A DNA stretch of 64,000 nt from Xanthomonas hortorum (GTDB lineage Bacteria; Pseudomonadota; Gammaproteobacteria; Xanthomonadales; Xanthomonadaceae): assembly GCF_002940005.1 (NCBI RefSeq), contig NZ_MDEF01000006.1; one strand, written 5' to 3'. Positions 32,872 through 41,108 of this stretch are shown piece after piece. Numbering within the stretch: position 1 is the first letter of the stretch; every line of letters starts with the position of its first letter. The position numbers and the translations under genes were made by a program. The notes below the pieces were generated by a model that did no database searches, was not told the origin of the DNA, and was given only the letters and a program-made list of their open reading frames with translations.

Positions 32872-33804
32872 TCAGAGCGCGTAACCAAACTGCTGCTTGA
32901 ACTGGTCGTTGAACTCGGTGAAATCAAAGCGCTGATTCTGTGTGCCCGGATGTTCCACCTTCAGCGCGCCCATCAAATTGCCCATCCGGCCGATCGTCAG
33001 CCAATCGTAGCCGCCCTGGATGCCGTAGATCAGCCCGGCGCGGAAGGCGTCGCCACAGCCGGTCGGGTCGACCACGCGGCGCTCGTGCGCCGGCGGGATG
33101 TCGTAGGTCTTCTCCGGCGTATGCACCAGCGCGCCCTTCGGGCCCTGCGTGGTGATGTAGGCCTGCACGCGCGAGACGATGTCCTTCTCGTCCCAGCCGG
33201 TGCGTTCCTGCAGCAGGTTGGACTCGTAGTCGTTGACCACCACGTACTGGGCCTGCTCGATGAACTGGCGCAGCTCCGGGCCGTTGAACAACGGCATCGC
33301 CTGGCCGGGATCGAAGATGAAAGGGATACCGGCAGCAGCGAACTCTTCCGCGTTCTGGATCATGCCTTCGCGCCCGTCCGGGCCGACCAGGCCCAGGGTC
33401 ACGCCGGGCACGTCGCGCACGTGGTTTTCGTAACTGCGCATCATCGCGCCCGGATGGAACGCGGTGATCTGGTTGTTGTCGTGGTCGGTGGTGATGAACG
33501 CCTGCGGGGTGAACAGATCATCGATGATCTTCACCCGCGACAGGTCGATGCCCAGCGCTTCGAAGTGTTCGCGATAGGGGCCGAAGTCCTGGCCAACGGT
33601 GCCCATCGGAATCGGCGCGCCGCCGAGCAGATGCAGGTTGTAGGCGATGTTGCCGGCGCAGCCGCCGAACTCGCGGCGCATGCGCGGTACCAGGAACGAC
33701 ACATTCAGGATGTGCACCTTGTCCGGCAGGATGTGATTCTTGAACTGGTCCGGGAACACCATGATGGTGTCGTAGGCGAGGGAACCACAGATCAGTGCGG
33801 ACAT
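32872..33804 (-). CDS. PfkB-family carbohydrate/nucleoside kinase (adenosine kinase-like)
   Basis: A cytosolic ribokinase-fold kinase of 310 residues. Visible features are the N-terminal ICGSLAYDTIM, the glycine motif RREFGGCAGNIAYNLHLLGG (PfkB signature 1), and DPTGCGDAFRAGLIYG with the catalytic Asp (signature 2). The overall form resembles prokaryotic adenosine kinases. The substrate could instead be another nucleoside or sugar. The ATG at 33804 was chosen by the family start. It is transcribed away from mreB. Confidence 0.88.
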   Translation of the reverse strand: MSALICGSLAYDTIMVFPDQFKNHILPDKVHILNVSFLVPRMRREFGGCAGNIAYNLHLLGGAPIPMGTVGQDFGPYREHFEALGIDLSRVKIIDDLFTPQAFITTDHDNNQITAFHPGAMMRSYENHVRDVPGVTLGLVGPDGREGMIQNAEEFAAAGIPFIFDPGQAMPLFNGPELRQFIEQAQYVVVNDYESNLLQERTGWDEKDIVSRVQAYITTQGPKGALVHTPEKTYDIPPAHERRVVDPTGCGDAFRAGLIYGIQGGYDWLTIGRMGNLMGALKVEHPGTQNQRFDFTEFNDQFKQQFGYAL

Positions 33805-34080
33805 CGAGTCAGGCCTTTGCGTAGGGAAATACCCGCCAGTTGCCGGGCATGGCAGCGGGGCGACGCGAACGCCGCGGCGCAAAGGGTAACGGCTGCGCCC
33901 GATCAGGGCCACAACCGCATGCCATGCCCGGCGTGACCGGCACATGAAAACCCGGCCGAAATACCTGATTTTTCCTTGCTCGCACCGGGGGGGATTGCTA
34001 GGCTAGTGGACTTCGTTTTTCGCCCATTTTTTCGCCACTCTGGCGGCAGGGCACGCGACTCCTCAGGAACGGCTCCCCCG

Positions 34081-35127
34081 ATGTTCAAGAAACTCCGCGG
34101 CATGTTCTCCAACGACCTGTCCATCGACCTGGGCACGGCCAATACGCTGATCTACGTGCGCGGGCAGGGAATCGTACTGAACGAACCATCGGTGGTGGCG
34201 GTACGTCAGGACCGCGCAATCGGCGGTACGCGCTCGGTGGCCGCGGTCGGCGCAGAAGCCAAGCAGATGCTCGGCCGCACGCCTGGCCACATCACCACGA
34301 TCCGCCCGATGAAGGATGGCGTCATCGCCGACTTCACCTACACCGAGGCGATGCTGAAGCACTTCATCAAGAAGGTGCACAAGTCGCGCTTCCTGCGCCC
34401 GAGCCCGCGCGTGCTGGTGTGCGTACCGGCCGGCTCCACCCAGGTCGAGCGCCGCGCCATCAAGGAATCGGCGGAAGAGGCCGGTGCGCGCGATGTGTAT
34501 CTGATCGAAGAGCCGATGGCTGCAGCGATCGGTGCCGGCATGCCGGTGACCGAAGCGCGCGGTTCAATGGTCATCGACATCGGCGGCGGCACCACCGAAG
34601 TGGCGGTCATCTCGCTCAACGGCATCGTCTACTCGCAGTCGGTGCGTGTGGGCGGCGACCGCTTCGATGAGTCGATCACCAACTACGTGCGCCGCAACCA
34701 CGGCATGTTGATCGGTGAGGCCACTGCCGAGCGCATCAAGCTGCAGATCGGCTGCGCCTACCCGCAGGACGTGGTGCAGGAGATGGAAATCTCCGGCCGC
34801 AACCTCGCCGAGGGCGTGCCGAAGATGATCAAGATCAACTCCAACGAGGTGCTCGAAGCGCTGCATGAGCCGCTGTCGGGCATCATCTCCGCGGTCAAGC
34901 TGGCGCTGGAGCAGACCCCGCCGGAACTGTGTGCCGACGTCGCCGAGCGCGGCATCGTGCTCACTGGTGGCGGCGCGCTGTTGCGCGACCTGGACCGCCT
35001 GATCTCCGAAGAAACCGGCCTGCACGTGCAGGTGGCCGACGACCCGCTCACCTGCGTGGCCCGCGGCGGCGGTCGCGCGCTGGAGCTGGTGGACATGCAC
35101 GGCAACGAGTTCTTCGCGCCGGAGTGA
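34081..35127 (+). CDS. mreB: Rod-shape determining actin homologue MreB
   Basis: Bacterial actin (348 residues) that polymerises on the inner membrane and guides the elongasome. The N-terminal amphipathic start MFKKLRGMFSNDLSIDLGTANTLIY, the phosphate loops (IDLGTANT; VIDIGGGTTEVAVI) and LTGGGALLRDLDRLI are typical. It is first in the mreB-mreC-mreD-mrdA-rodA block. A 165-base gap filled with the GGGATTNGGG repeat pair separates it from mreC. Confidence 0.98.
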   Translation: MFKKLRGMFSNDLSIDLGTANTLIYVRGQGIVLNEPSVVAVRQDRAIGGTRSVAAVGAEAKQMLGRTPGHITTIRPMKDGVIADFTYTEAMLKHFIKKVHKSRFLRPSPRVLVCVPAGSTQVERRAIKESAEEAGARDVYLIEEPMAAAIGAGMPVTEARGSMVIDIGGGTTEVAVISLNGIVYSQSVRVGGDRFDESITNYVRRNHGMLIGEATAERIKLQIGCAYPQDVVQEMEISGRNLAEGVPKMIKINSNEVLEALHEPLSGIISAVKLALEQTPPELCADVAERGIVLTGGGALLRDLDRLISEETGLHVQVADDPLTCVARGGGRALELVDMHGNEFFAPE

Positions 35128-35130
35128 AGC

Positions 35131-35290
35131 TTTCGGGATTCGGGAGTCGGCATTGGGGATTCGCAACGCGTGTCCCGGCCTTCGGCCTTGACCGATTGCG
35201 GTACAGCCCTGTTTGTCTAACGCTTAGTTGTATCGGGGGCAGCCGACCGCTCCTCCAATCCCCAATCCCGACTCTCAAATCCCGGCCTTA
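35131..35290. repeat. Inverted pair of GGGATTCGGG repeats between mreB and mreC
   Basis: The left arm CGGGATTCGGGAGTCGGCAT then TGGGGATTCGCAACGCG; the right arm CAATCCCCAATCCCGACTCT ending eight bases before the mreC start. The left-arm wording is nearly the same as the sequence inside mreC at 36144-36182. Confidence 0.8.
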
Positions 35291-35292
35291 AA

Positions 35293-36642
35293 GTGCCCTC
35301 CTACGCCGGTCCTCCCGTCGCCTCCCGTCCTGGCGAAGTCACCTCCACGCTGCGCCTGCTGGTCTATCTGGTGCTGGCGATCGTGCTGATCGCGCTCGAT
35401 AGCCGCGGTAGCTGGCTGAGCCAGCTGCGCATGCAGGCCAATCTGCTGATCCAGCCAATCTGGGCGGTGGCGGGGCTGCCGGGGCGGATCGGTTCGCAGG
35501 TGCGCGACAACGCCGCCACCCACGCGCAGCTGGTGGAAGAAACCCGCTCGCTGCGCAATCAGCTGTTGGTGGCCAATGCACGCCTGACCCGGCTGCAGAC
35601 TGCGGCGCTTGACAACGCGCAGCTGCGCGAACTGCTCAACGTGGCCGAGCGGCGCGGCCTGGACGTGCAGCTGGCGCCGATCCTGGATATCGACCTGGAC
35701 CCGACCCGGCAGCGCCTGTTGCTGGATGCCGGCAGCCGCGATGGCGTGCTGATGGGCCAGGCGGTGATCGATGCCGGCGGCCTGATGGGCCAGGTGATCG
35801 AAGTCACCCCGCTGCATTCGACGGTGCTGTTGCTCACCGACCCCGACCACGCAGTCCCGGTCAGCGTCGCGCGCAACGGCGTGCGGCTGATCGTCTACGG
35901 CCGCGGCGACCGGCTCGAATTGCGCGACATCCCGCTCAGCGCCGGCGTGCAGGTGGGCGATGAGATCGTCACCTCGGGCCTGGGTGGCCGCTTCCCGGCG
36001 GGTTTCCCGGTCGGCAAGGTGTCCGAGCTGCATCCCGACGATACCCACGCCTTCCTGGTCGGCGAACTGACCCCCGCCGCCAAGCTCGATCGCGGCCGCG
36101 ACGTGTTGTTGCTGCGCGCCGGCAAACCGCTGCGGGTGGTGCCGGGGGCCGGGAGTGGGGAATCGGGAGACGGGATTCGCAACGGCAACGGCAACGGTGT
36201 CGCGGCGGCTGCCGCCAGCGCGCCAGCGAGCGCGCCGGTGACCGCAACACCACGCACGCCGGCGGGCGGAGTTTCCAACACAGCGATTGATCCGGCACGC
36301 CCGACGGCCGAAGCGGCATCGGGCACCGGCAGCGCGCCGCGCACCCAGTCCGCGCCGACATCTGCTGTGCCCGGCGCGCAGCCGGCCCGCGCGCCAGCGT
36401 CCGTCCGTCCGTCCACCACGCTGGCCCGCCCCCCCGCGTCGAACGCATCCAACAGCCCGATTCCCGATCCCCGTCCGGCTTCGTCGCAGGGCGTGCGGGC
36501 GGCGGGAACAGGGAATGGCAGCGGCACGCAGACGCCAGCTGGCCGTGCGAGCGGTGCGCGGCCGCCGCAGAACACCGCTCCTACCGATTCCCCACTCCCG
36601 ACTCCCGATTCCCGCCCGTCTCCACCGGAGACGGACCAATGA
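35293..36642 (+). CDS. mreC: Rod-shape determining protein MreC with long disordered tail
   Basis: Periplasmic elongasome scaffold, here 449 residues against about 280-370 usually. One membrane anchor (LRLLVYLVLAIVLIALDS, about residues 20-37) is followed by a coiled coil (about 75-110). The double beta-barrel domain (about 115-283, with GVLMGQAVIDAGGLMGQVIEV and VGDEIVTSGLGGRFPAGFPVG) completes the core. After residue 284 comes about 165 residues of Gly/Ala/Pro/Ser/Thr-rich sequence without domain character. Its two ends (GAGSGESGDGIRNGN and TDSPLPTPDSRPSPP) are translations of the intergenic GGGAATCGGGA repeat arms in opposite orientation. GTG start at 35293. Confidence 0.92.
   Translation: MPSYAGPPVASRPGEVTSTLRLLVYLVLAIVLIALDSRGSWLSQLRMQANLLIQPIWAVAGLPGRIGSQVRDNAATHAQLVEETRSLRNQLLVANARLTRLQTAALDNAQLRELLNVAERRGLDVQLAPILDIDLDPTRQRLLLDAGSRDGVLMGQAVIDAGGLMGQVIEVTPLHSTVLLLTDPDHAVPVSVARNGVRLIVYGRGDRLELRDIPLSAGVQVGDEIVTSGLGGRFPAGFPVGKVSELHPDDTHAFLVGELTPAAKLDRGRDVLLLRAGKPLRVVPGAGSGESGDGIRNGNGNGVAAAAASAPASAPVTATPRTPAGGVSNTAIDPARPTAEAASGTGSAPRTQSAPTSAVPGAQPARAPASVRPSTTLARPPASNASNSPIPDPRPASSQGVRAAGTGNGSGTQTPAGRASGARPPQNTAPTDSPLPTPDSRPSPPETDQ
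36144..36618. repeat. Intergenic-type repeat arms embedded in mreC coding sequence
   Basis: GGGAGTGGGGAATCGGGAGA then CGGGATTCGCAACGG at 36150-36185; CCCGATTCCCGATCCCCG near 36457; CCGATTCCCCACTCCCGACT then CCCGATTCCCGCCC near 36588-36618. The outer arms are inverted relative to each other, as in the intergenic copies, and the reading frame stays open through all of it. Confidence 0.75.
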
Positions 36643-37124
36643 CCCGCATGCGCAACACCTGGATCCTGCCGGTGAGCTTCGTCATCGCGCTGGTGCTGGG
36701 CCTGCTGCCGCTGCCGCTCGTGGTGCAGCCGCTGCGTCCTTACTGGCTGGCGCTGGTGCTGGCGTACTGGGTGATCGAGGAGCCGGACCGGGTCGGGCTG
36801 GGCATCGCGTTCGTGGCCGGCGTGCTGGCCGATCTGCTGTACGGCGGGCTGCTCGGCGAGCAGGCGCTGCGGCTGGTGATCATGACCTTCATCCTGCAGC
36901 GCTTCCGCGCGCGGATGCGCTTCTTTCCGGTCTCGCAGCAGGCGCTGGCGATCGGTGGGTTGCTGCTGAACGACCGCATCGTGTCCTCGGCGGTGCATCT
37001 GGCCGTGGGCGAGCCGACCCTGCCGTGGAGCTACTGGTGGGCGCCGCTGCTGGGCATGGCGCTGTGGCCGCCGCTGTTCGTGTTGCTGGATGCGGTGCGG
37101 CTGGGCAAGCGGAGCAAGAAGTAA
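36639..37124 (+). CDS. mreD: Rod-shape determining membrane protein MreD
   Basis: A 161-residue inner-membrane protein of the elongasome with about five hydrophobic segments. The family stretches PLRPYWLALVLAYWVIEEPDRVGLGIAFVAGVLADLLYGGLLGEQAL and RFFPVSQQALAIGG are clear. It overlaps mreC by four bases (ATGA), and mrdA follows after three bases, so it is tightly coupled. Confidence 0.95.
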   Translation: MTRMRNTWILPVSFVIALVLGLLPLPLVVQPLRPYWLALVLAYWVIEEPDRVGLGIAFVAGVLADLLYGGLLGEQALRLVIMTFILQRFRARMRFFPVSQQALAIGGLLLNDRIVSSAVHLAVGEPTLPWSYWWAPLLGMALWPPLFVLLDAVRLGKRSKK

Positions 37125-37127
37125 GCC

Positions 37128-39188
37128 ATGCACGGGCGTCGTCACCCCAAGAACCCGCATGCGGAGGCCGAGCAGTTCCGCCGGCGTGCGGTGCTGGGCT
37201 TTGTGATGGTGGTGGTGTGCCTGGTCGGCCTGGGCGGCTGGTATTTCAAGCTGCAGGTGCTCGACCACGAGGTCTATGCCACCCGCTCGGAAGCCAACCG
37301 CATCAAGCCCAAGCCGGTGGTGCCCGGGCGCGGCATGATCTACGACCGCACCGGCCGGCTGCTGGCCGAGAACGTGCCGGCGTTTCGCCTGGACGTAACC
37401 CCCGACAAGGTCACCGACATGGCCGCCATGCTTGCCGCGCTGGGCAAGGTGATCCCGATCGCGCCCGAGGATCTGGAACGCTTCCATCGTGAGCGCAAGG
37501 CGCGCCGCAGCTTTCTGCCGGTGACGCTCAAGCTGCGCATGAGTGATGAGGAAATGGCGCGCTTTGCAGTGGAGCGCTGGCGCTTTCCCGGCGTGGAGCT
37601 GGAGCCGTATCTGACCCGGCGCTATCCGTTCGGCCCGTTGTTCGCGCACATCATCGGCTACGTCGGCCGCATCGACGAAAAAGATCTGGCGGTACTGGGC
37701 GAGGGCAATGCCGCGCTCACCCACATGGGCAAGTCCGGGCTGGAGCGCTATTACGAGCAGGACTTGCGTGGCCAGGTCGGCTACGAACAGGTCGAGACCA
37801 ACGTGCAGGGACGGGCGATCCGCACCGTCGGCCGGGTCGCGCCGCAGTCGGGCGCGGACCTGCGGTTGTCGGTGGATGCCGATCTGCAGCGCGCAATGGT
37901 GGCCGCATTCGGCGAGCACGAAGGCGCGGCGATCGCCATGGACCCGCGCACCGGCGAGATCCTGGGCATGGTCAGCCTGCCCAGCTACGACCCCAACCTG
38001 TTCGTCAACGGCATCTCGCACACCGACTTCCGCATGCTCAACGACAACCCGTCGCGGCCGCAGTTCAACCGGCTGGTGCTGGGCGGGGTGGCGCCGGGCT
38101 CCACGCTCAAGCCGCTGATCGCGCTGGCCGGGCTGGATAGCGGCCTGCGTCGGCCGGAAGACCGGGTGTTGTCCACCGGCATGTTCTACCTGCCCGGCGT
38201 CAGCCGCGGCTGGGGCGACTCGCACCGCGGCGGGCATGGCTGGACCGATCTGCGCAAGTCGATCGCCCAGTCGGTCAATACCTATTACTACCGGTTGGCG
38301 GTGGACATGGGCATCGAGCGCTTCGACCACTACATGGGCGGGTACGGCTTCGGCGCGCCCACCGGCGTGGACCTGCTCGGCGAAATCGGCGGCATCCTGC
38401 CGTCGCCGGCCTACAAGTACAAAACCCGTAAGGAGCGCTGGTACCCCGGCGACACCGTCAATATCGCCATCGGTCAGGGCGACTGGAAGGTGACCCCGTT
38501 GCAGCTGGTGCGCGGCATTTCGGGGATCGCCAGCGGCCTGCTGCAGCGCCCGCATCTGGTGCTGGAAGAGCGCACCGGCTTCGATCATCCGTGGCAGCCG
38601 ATGATCCAGCCGCCGGGCAAGCCGATCAGCCCGAATCCGGCGCATGTGCAGGTGGTGCGCGAGGGCATGATGGACACCATGCGCCCTGGCGGCACCGGGT
38701 ATGCCATCACCCCCGGCGCGCCGTACCTGATGGCCGGCAAGACCGGCACCGCGCAGGTGGTCAGCCGCAGGGGCGTGGCGGCGGTGGACCCGCGCAGCCT
38801 GCCGATGCATTTGCGTCACCGCGGCCTGTTCGTCGGTTTCGCACCGGCCGACAACCCGGTCATTGCGGTGGCGGTGGCGGTGGAGGGCGGCGGCTTCGGT
38901 ACCAGCTCGGCGGCGCCGATCGCACGCAAGATTTTCGACGCCTGGCTGCTGGGCAAGATGCCCGCCGGCCTGGAGCCGCTGGACAGCGAGCTCGGCATGA
39001 CCGCCGTAGGCGTCAACCAGTTCGAGGCCGGCGCCACCGATGCGCGTGCGGCCGGCGATGCGGCCGCAGCCACGCTGGAAGAATTGCCGGTGGTGATCGG
39101 CCAGGCCGCCGTGGCGCTGGATCCCAACACGCCCGCCCAGCCGGTGGTGCCGGATGTGCCGGACGCGGTGCAGGAGACCGACCATTGA
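37128..39188 (+). CDS. mrdA: Penicillin-binding protein 2 (elongasome transpeptidase)
   Basis: Class B PBP of 686 residues that cross-links peptidoglycan during elongation. It has a single N-terminal membrane segment (AVLGFVMVVVCLVGLGGWYF, about residues 19-38), a pedestal domain with PVVPGRGMIYDRTGRLLAENVPAFRLD, and the transpeptidase domain. The latter shows S325-T-L-K328 (APGSTLKPL), SVN (QSVNTYYYRL) and KTG (AGKTGTAQV). The C-terminus has about 60 extra Ala-rich residues (about 625-686) beyond the catalytic domain. It overlaps the rodA start. Confidence 0.96.
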   Translation: MHGRRHPKNPHAEAEQFRRRAVLGFVMVVVCLVGLGGWYFKLQVLDHEVYATRSEANRIKPKPVVPGRGMIYDRTGRLLAENVPAFRLDVTPDKVTDMAAMLAALGKVIPIAPEDLERFHRERKARRSFLPVTLKLRMSDEEMARFAVERWRFPGVELEPYLTRRYPFGPLFAHIIGYVGRIDEKDLAVLGEGNAALTHMGKSGLERYYEQDLRGQVGYEQVETNVQGRAIRTVGRVAPQSGADLRLSVDADLQRAMVAAFGEHEGAAIAMDPRTGEILGMVSLPSYDPNLFVNGISHTDFRMLNDNPSRPQFNRLVLGGVAPGSTLKPLIALAGLDSGLRRPEDRVLSTGMFYLPGVSRGWGDSHRGGHGWTDLRKSIAQSVNTYYYRLAVDMGIERFDHYMGGYGFGAPTGVDLLGEIGGILPSPAYKYKTRKERWYPGDTVNIAIGQGDWKVTPLQLVRGISGIASGLLQRPHLVLEERTGFDHPWQPMIQPPGKPISPNPAHVQVVREGMMDTMRPGGTGYAITPGAPYLMAGKTGTAQVVSRRGVAAVDPRSLPMHLRHRGLFVGFAPADNPVIAVAVAVEGGGFGTSSAAPIARKIFDAWLLGKMPAGLEPLDSELGMTAVGVNQFEAGATDARAAGDAAAATLEELPVVIGQAAVALDPNTPAQPVVPDVPDAVQETDH

Positions 39189-40303
39189 GTGACATCCTGC
39201 GCTGGCTGGTGGACATGGTTGCGCGCTTCACGCGCAGCCTTGACTGGGTGCTGTGCCTGGCGCTGGGCGCGTTGATGGTGATCGGCCTGTCGGTGCTCAA
39301 GAGCGCCGGCGGCGCCGCCAACGGCGATCATCTGGTGATGGCGCAAGGTGTGCGCTTCGTCATAGGCCTGGCCGCGATGTGGGGCATTTCGCGCATGTCG
39401 GTGCTGCGCCTGCGCGCCTGGACCCCGTGGGTCTACGGCTTGTCGATGCTGCCGCTGCTGGCGGTGTTTGCGCTGGGGACCGGCAAGTACGGCCGCCAGT
39501 GGCTGGATCTGAAACTGTTTTACCTGCAGCCGGCCGAGTTGTTGAAGATCAGCCTGCCGATGATGGCGGCCTGGTATCTGCATCGCATGCCGCTGCCGCC
39601 GCGCATCTCCACCGTGTTGGTCACCTGCATGATCATCGGCGTGCCTACTGCCCTGATCATGCTGCAGCCGGACTTCGGCACCGGCGTGCTGATCGCCGCC
39701 AGCGGCGTGTTCGTGCTGCTGTTGGCTGGGCTACCGTGGTGGTGGGTGGCGGTGGGCGTGGGCGGTGTTTCGGCGTCCGCGCCGGTGGCCTGGTTCTGGC
39801 TGCTGCGGCCATACCAGAAGGACCGCATCATGATGTTTCTCAACCCGGAAAACGATGCGCTCGGCGCGGGCTGGAACATCATTCAATCCAAGATCGCGAT
39901 TGGCTCCGGCGGCTTCGACGGCAAGGGCTGGGGACTGGGTTCGCAATCGCATCTGAACTTCATTCCCGAGCAGACCACCGACTTTGCGTTTTCGGTGCTC
40001 AGCGAAGAATTCGGCTGGATCGGCGTGGCCACCGTGCTGACCTTGTATCTGATCGTGATCGGCCGCTGCCTGTGGATCGCCTCGCAGGCGCGCGACACCT
40101 ATTCGCGGCTGATGGCCGGTGCCACCGGGCTGGCGTTCTTCGTCTACGTGCTGGTCAACGGCGGCATGATTTCCGGCCTGCTGCCGGTGGTCGGCGTGCC
40201 GATGCCGCTGATGAGTTACGGCGGCACCTCGGCCGTGTCATTGCTGGCCGGACTGGGCCTGGTGATGGCGGTCAAGGCGCATCGTCCGGTGCATGGGTAT
40301 TGA
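39185..40303 (+). CDS. rodA: SEDS peptidoglycan glycosyltransferase RodA
   Basis: Polytopic SEDS glycosyltransferase (372 residues, E. coli 370) that polymerises lipid II together with PBP2. About ten hydrophobic segments are present, with LQPAELLKI, LQPDFGTG, NFIPEQTTDFAFSVLSEEFGWIG and MPLMSYGGTSAV, the standard family motifs. The TTG at 39185 overlaps the mrdA stop (TTGA) and gives the family length. An ATG at 39215 is the alternative. It is the last gene of the mre/mrd block; an 805-base gap follows. Confidence 0.95.
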   Translation: MSDILRWLVDMVARFTRSLDWVLCLALGALMVIGLSVLKSAGGAANGDHLVMAQGVRFVIGLAAMWGISRMSVLRLRAWTPWVYGLSMLPLLAVFALGTGKYGRQWLDLKLFYLQPAELLKISLPMMAAWYLHRMPLPPRISTVLVTCMIIGVPTALIMLQPDFGTGVLIAASGVFVLLLAGLPWWWVAVGVGGVSASAPVAWFWLLRPYQKDRIMMFLNPENDALGAGWNIIQSKIAIGSGGFDGKGWGLGSQSHLNFIPEQTTDFAFSVLSEEFGWIGVATVLTLYLIVIGRCLWIASQARDTYSRLMAGATGLAFFVYVLVNGGMISGLLPVVGVPMPLMSYGGTSAVSLLAGLGLVMAVKAHRPVHGY

Positions 40304-40539
40304 GCCGGCGTGTCGTGCGGCTAACGGCAGCTGGCACAAGACTACTGCGCTCACCACAGATGGGTGCGGCTGGCGTTCTGGTTCCCACCTGCACGCAACA
40401 AAGTGGTGAGGGCATTGCGGCCTCCACCGACTAAAGCTTTTGACCTTAGCCTCTAGCTGCATCTAAAACCGCTACCGCTCAACCAGTGTGTCGAAGTGAT
40501 TCGACAGTGCGGATGGATCAGTTGTAGAGCGGGTGATCT

Positions 40540-40760
40540 GCTGCTTGGCTGCAGGGCCCTTGCCCGCCCACCGCCGTGGGACACGCTGCAAGTACGTCCC
40601 TGTAAGCTCTTCTGCGGCATCCATGCCGCATAAGGTCCCGCGGCGGTGGGCGGGCAAGGACCAGTCGGGATGGTCGGTGCATGGTGCGAGCAGTGCATGT
40701 TGCGCGGCTGTTCGATGAGGTGCGGTCTGAGGAGCTTCTTTGGATCCGAGCGAGTCACTG
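40540..40760. repeat. 100-bp palindrome family, extended copy
   Basis: The stem runs from CTTGCCCGCCCACCGCCGTG (40559) to GCGGCGGTGGGCGGGCAAGG (ends 40659), with ACACGCTGCAAGTACGTCCC and the CTGCGGCATCCATGCCGCAT hairpin inside. Left GCTTGGCTGCAGGGCCC and right ACCAGTCGGGATGGTCGGTG flanks are shared with the copy at 53937-54150, so the repeated unit is about 200 bases. Confidence 0.85.
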
Positions 40761-40965
40761 CTGTCCCGACATCGCTGCACGCGTCAACGAAGGTGCGTGT
40801 GGCTAAGACGTTGCCGCCATTGCTACAGCGTTCGAGTGATTTTGTTGTTCGCTTTAAGCACGGCGCGCCGCATGCGACACGCACATGTCACGCAGCTGAC
40901 GCTTCGCAAATCGCGCACCGTTCTGCGCGCTGCGTTGCAATGACGATACACCGCCGCGGTGCCGC

Positions 40966-41026
40966 TTCGTTCGCGCGTTGCCGGGTTCGCTTGCGTTCTG
41001 CGTGTGCGGAGCTTGCTCCGTAGAGT
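40966..41026 (+). promoter_or_regulatory. PIP box with -10 (HrpX-type promoter)
   Basis: TTCGT (40966-40970), exactly 15 bases, TTCGC (40986-40990), 30 bases, then TAGAGT (41021-41026). This fits the established HrpX target rule TTCGB-N15-TTCGB-N30..32-YANNNT. The polygalacturonase ATG is 82 bases downstream. Control by HrpG/HrpX in planta is therefore expected. Confidence 0.8.
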
Positions 41027-41108
41027 CCATCACGCCGCTGAGTTTGCTGCGGCCGGGTCGCGTTGCTTCAGCAGGCACGCGCCATTCCTCTCTCAGGTGA
41101 TCTTCTTC

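Larger units (their letters stand above)
40304..41108. other. Intergenic region before the polygalacturonase gene
   Basis: 805 bases. It contains a degenerate GGCTAACGGC element (40318-40345), a full palindromic repeat (40540-40760), a stretch without visible features (40760-40960), and the PIP-box promoter (40966-41026). No gene is supported. Confidence 0.65.

Noticed and set aside
35895..39185. 1096-codon open frame antisense to mreC-mreD-mrdA
   Set aside because: A shadow frame produced by third-position GC bias; no domain is recognisable, and three certain genes lie on the other strand.
39215..40303. ATG at 39215 as the rodA start
   Set aside because: It is usable, but the TTG overlapping the mrdA stop gives the family length (372 against 370) and keeps tight coupling, so it was preferred.
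40906..40930. An additional PIP-like box TTCGC-N15-CTGCG upstream of the polygalacturonase
   Set aside because: The second half-site does not match TTCGB, and the exact box at 40966-40990 has the correct -10 spacing.
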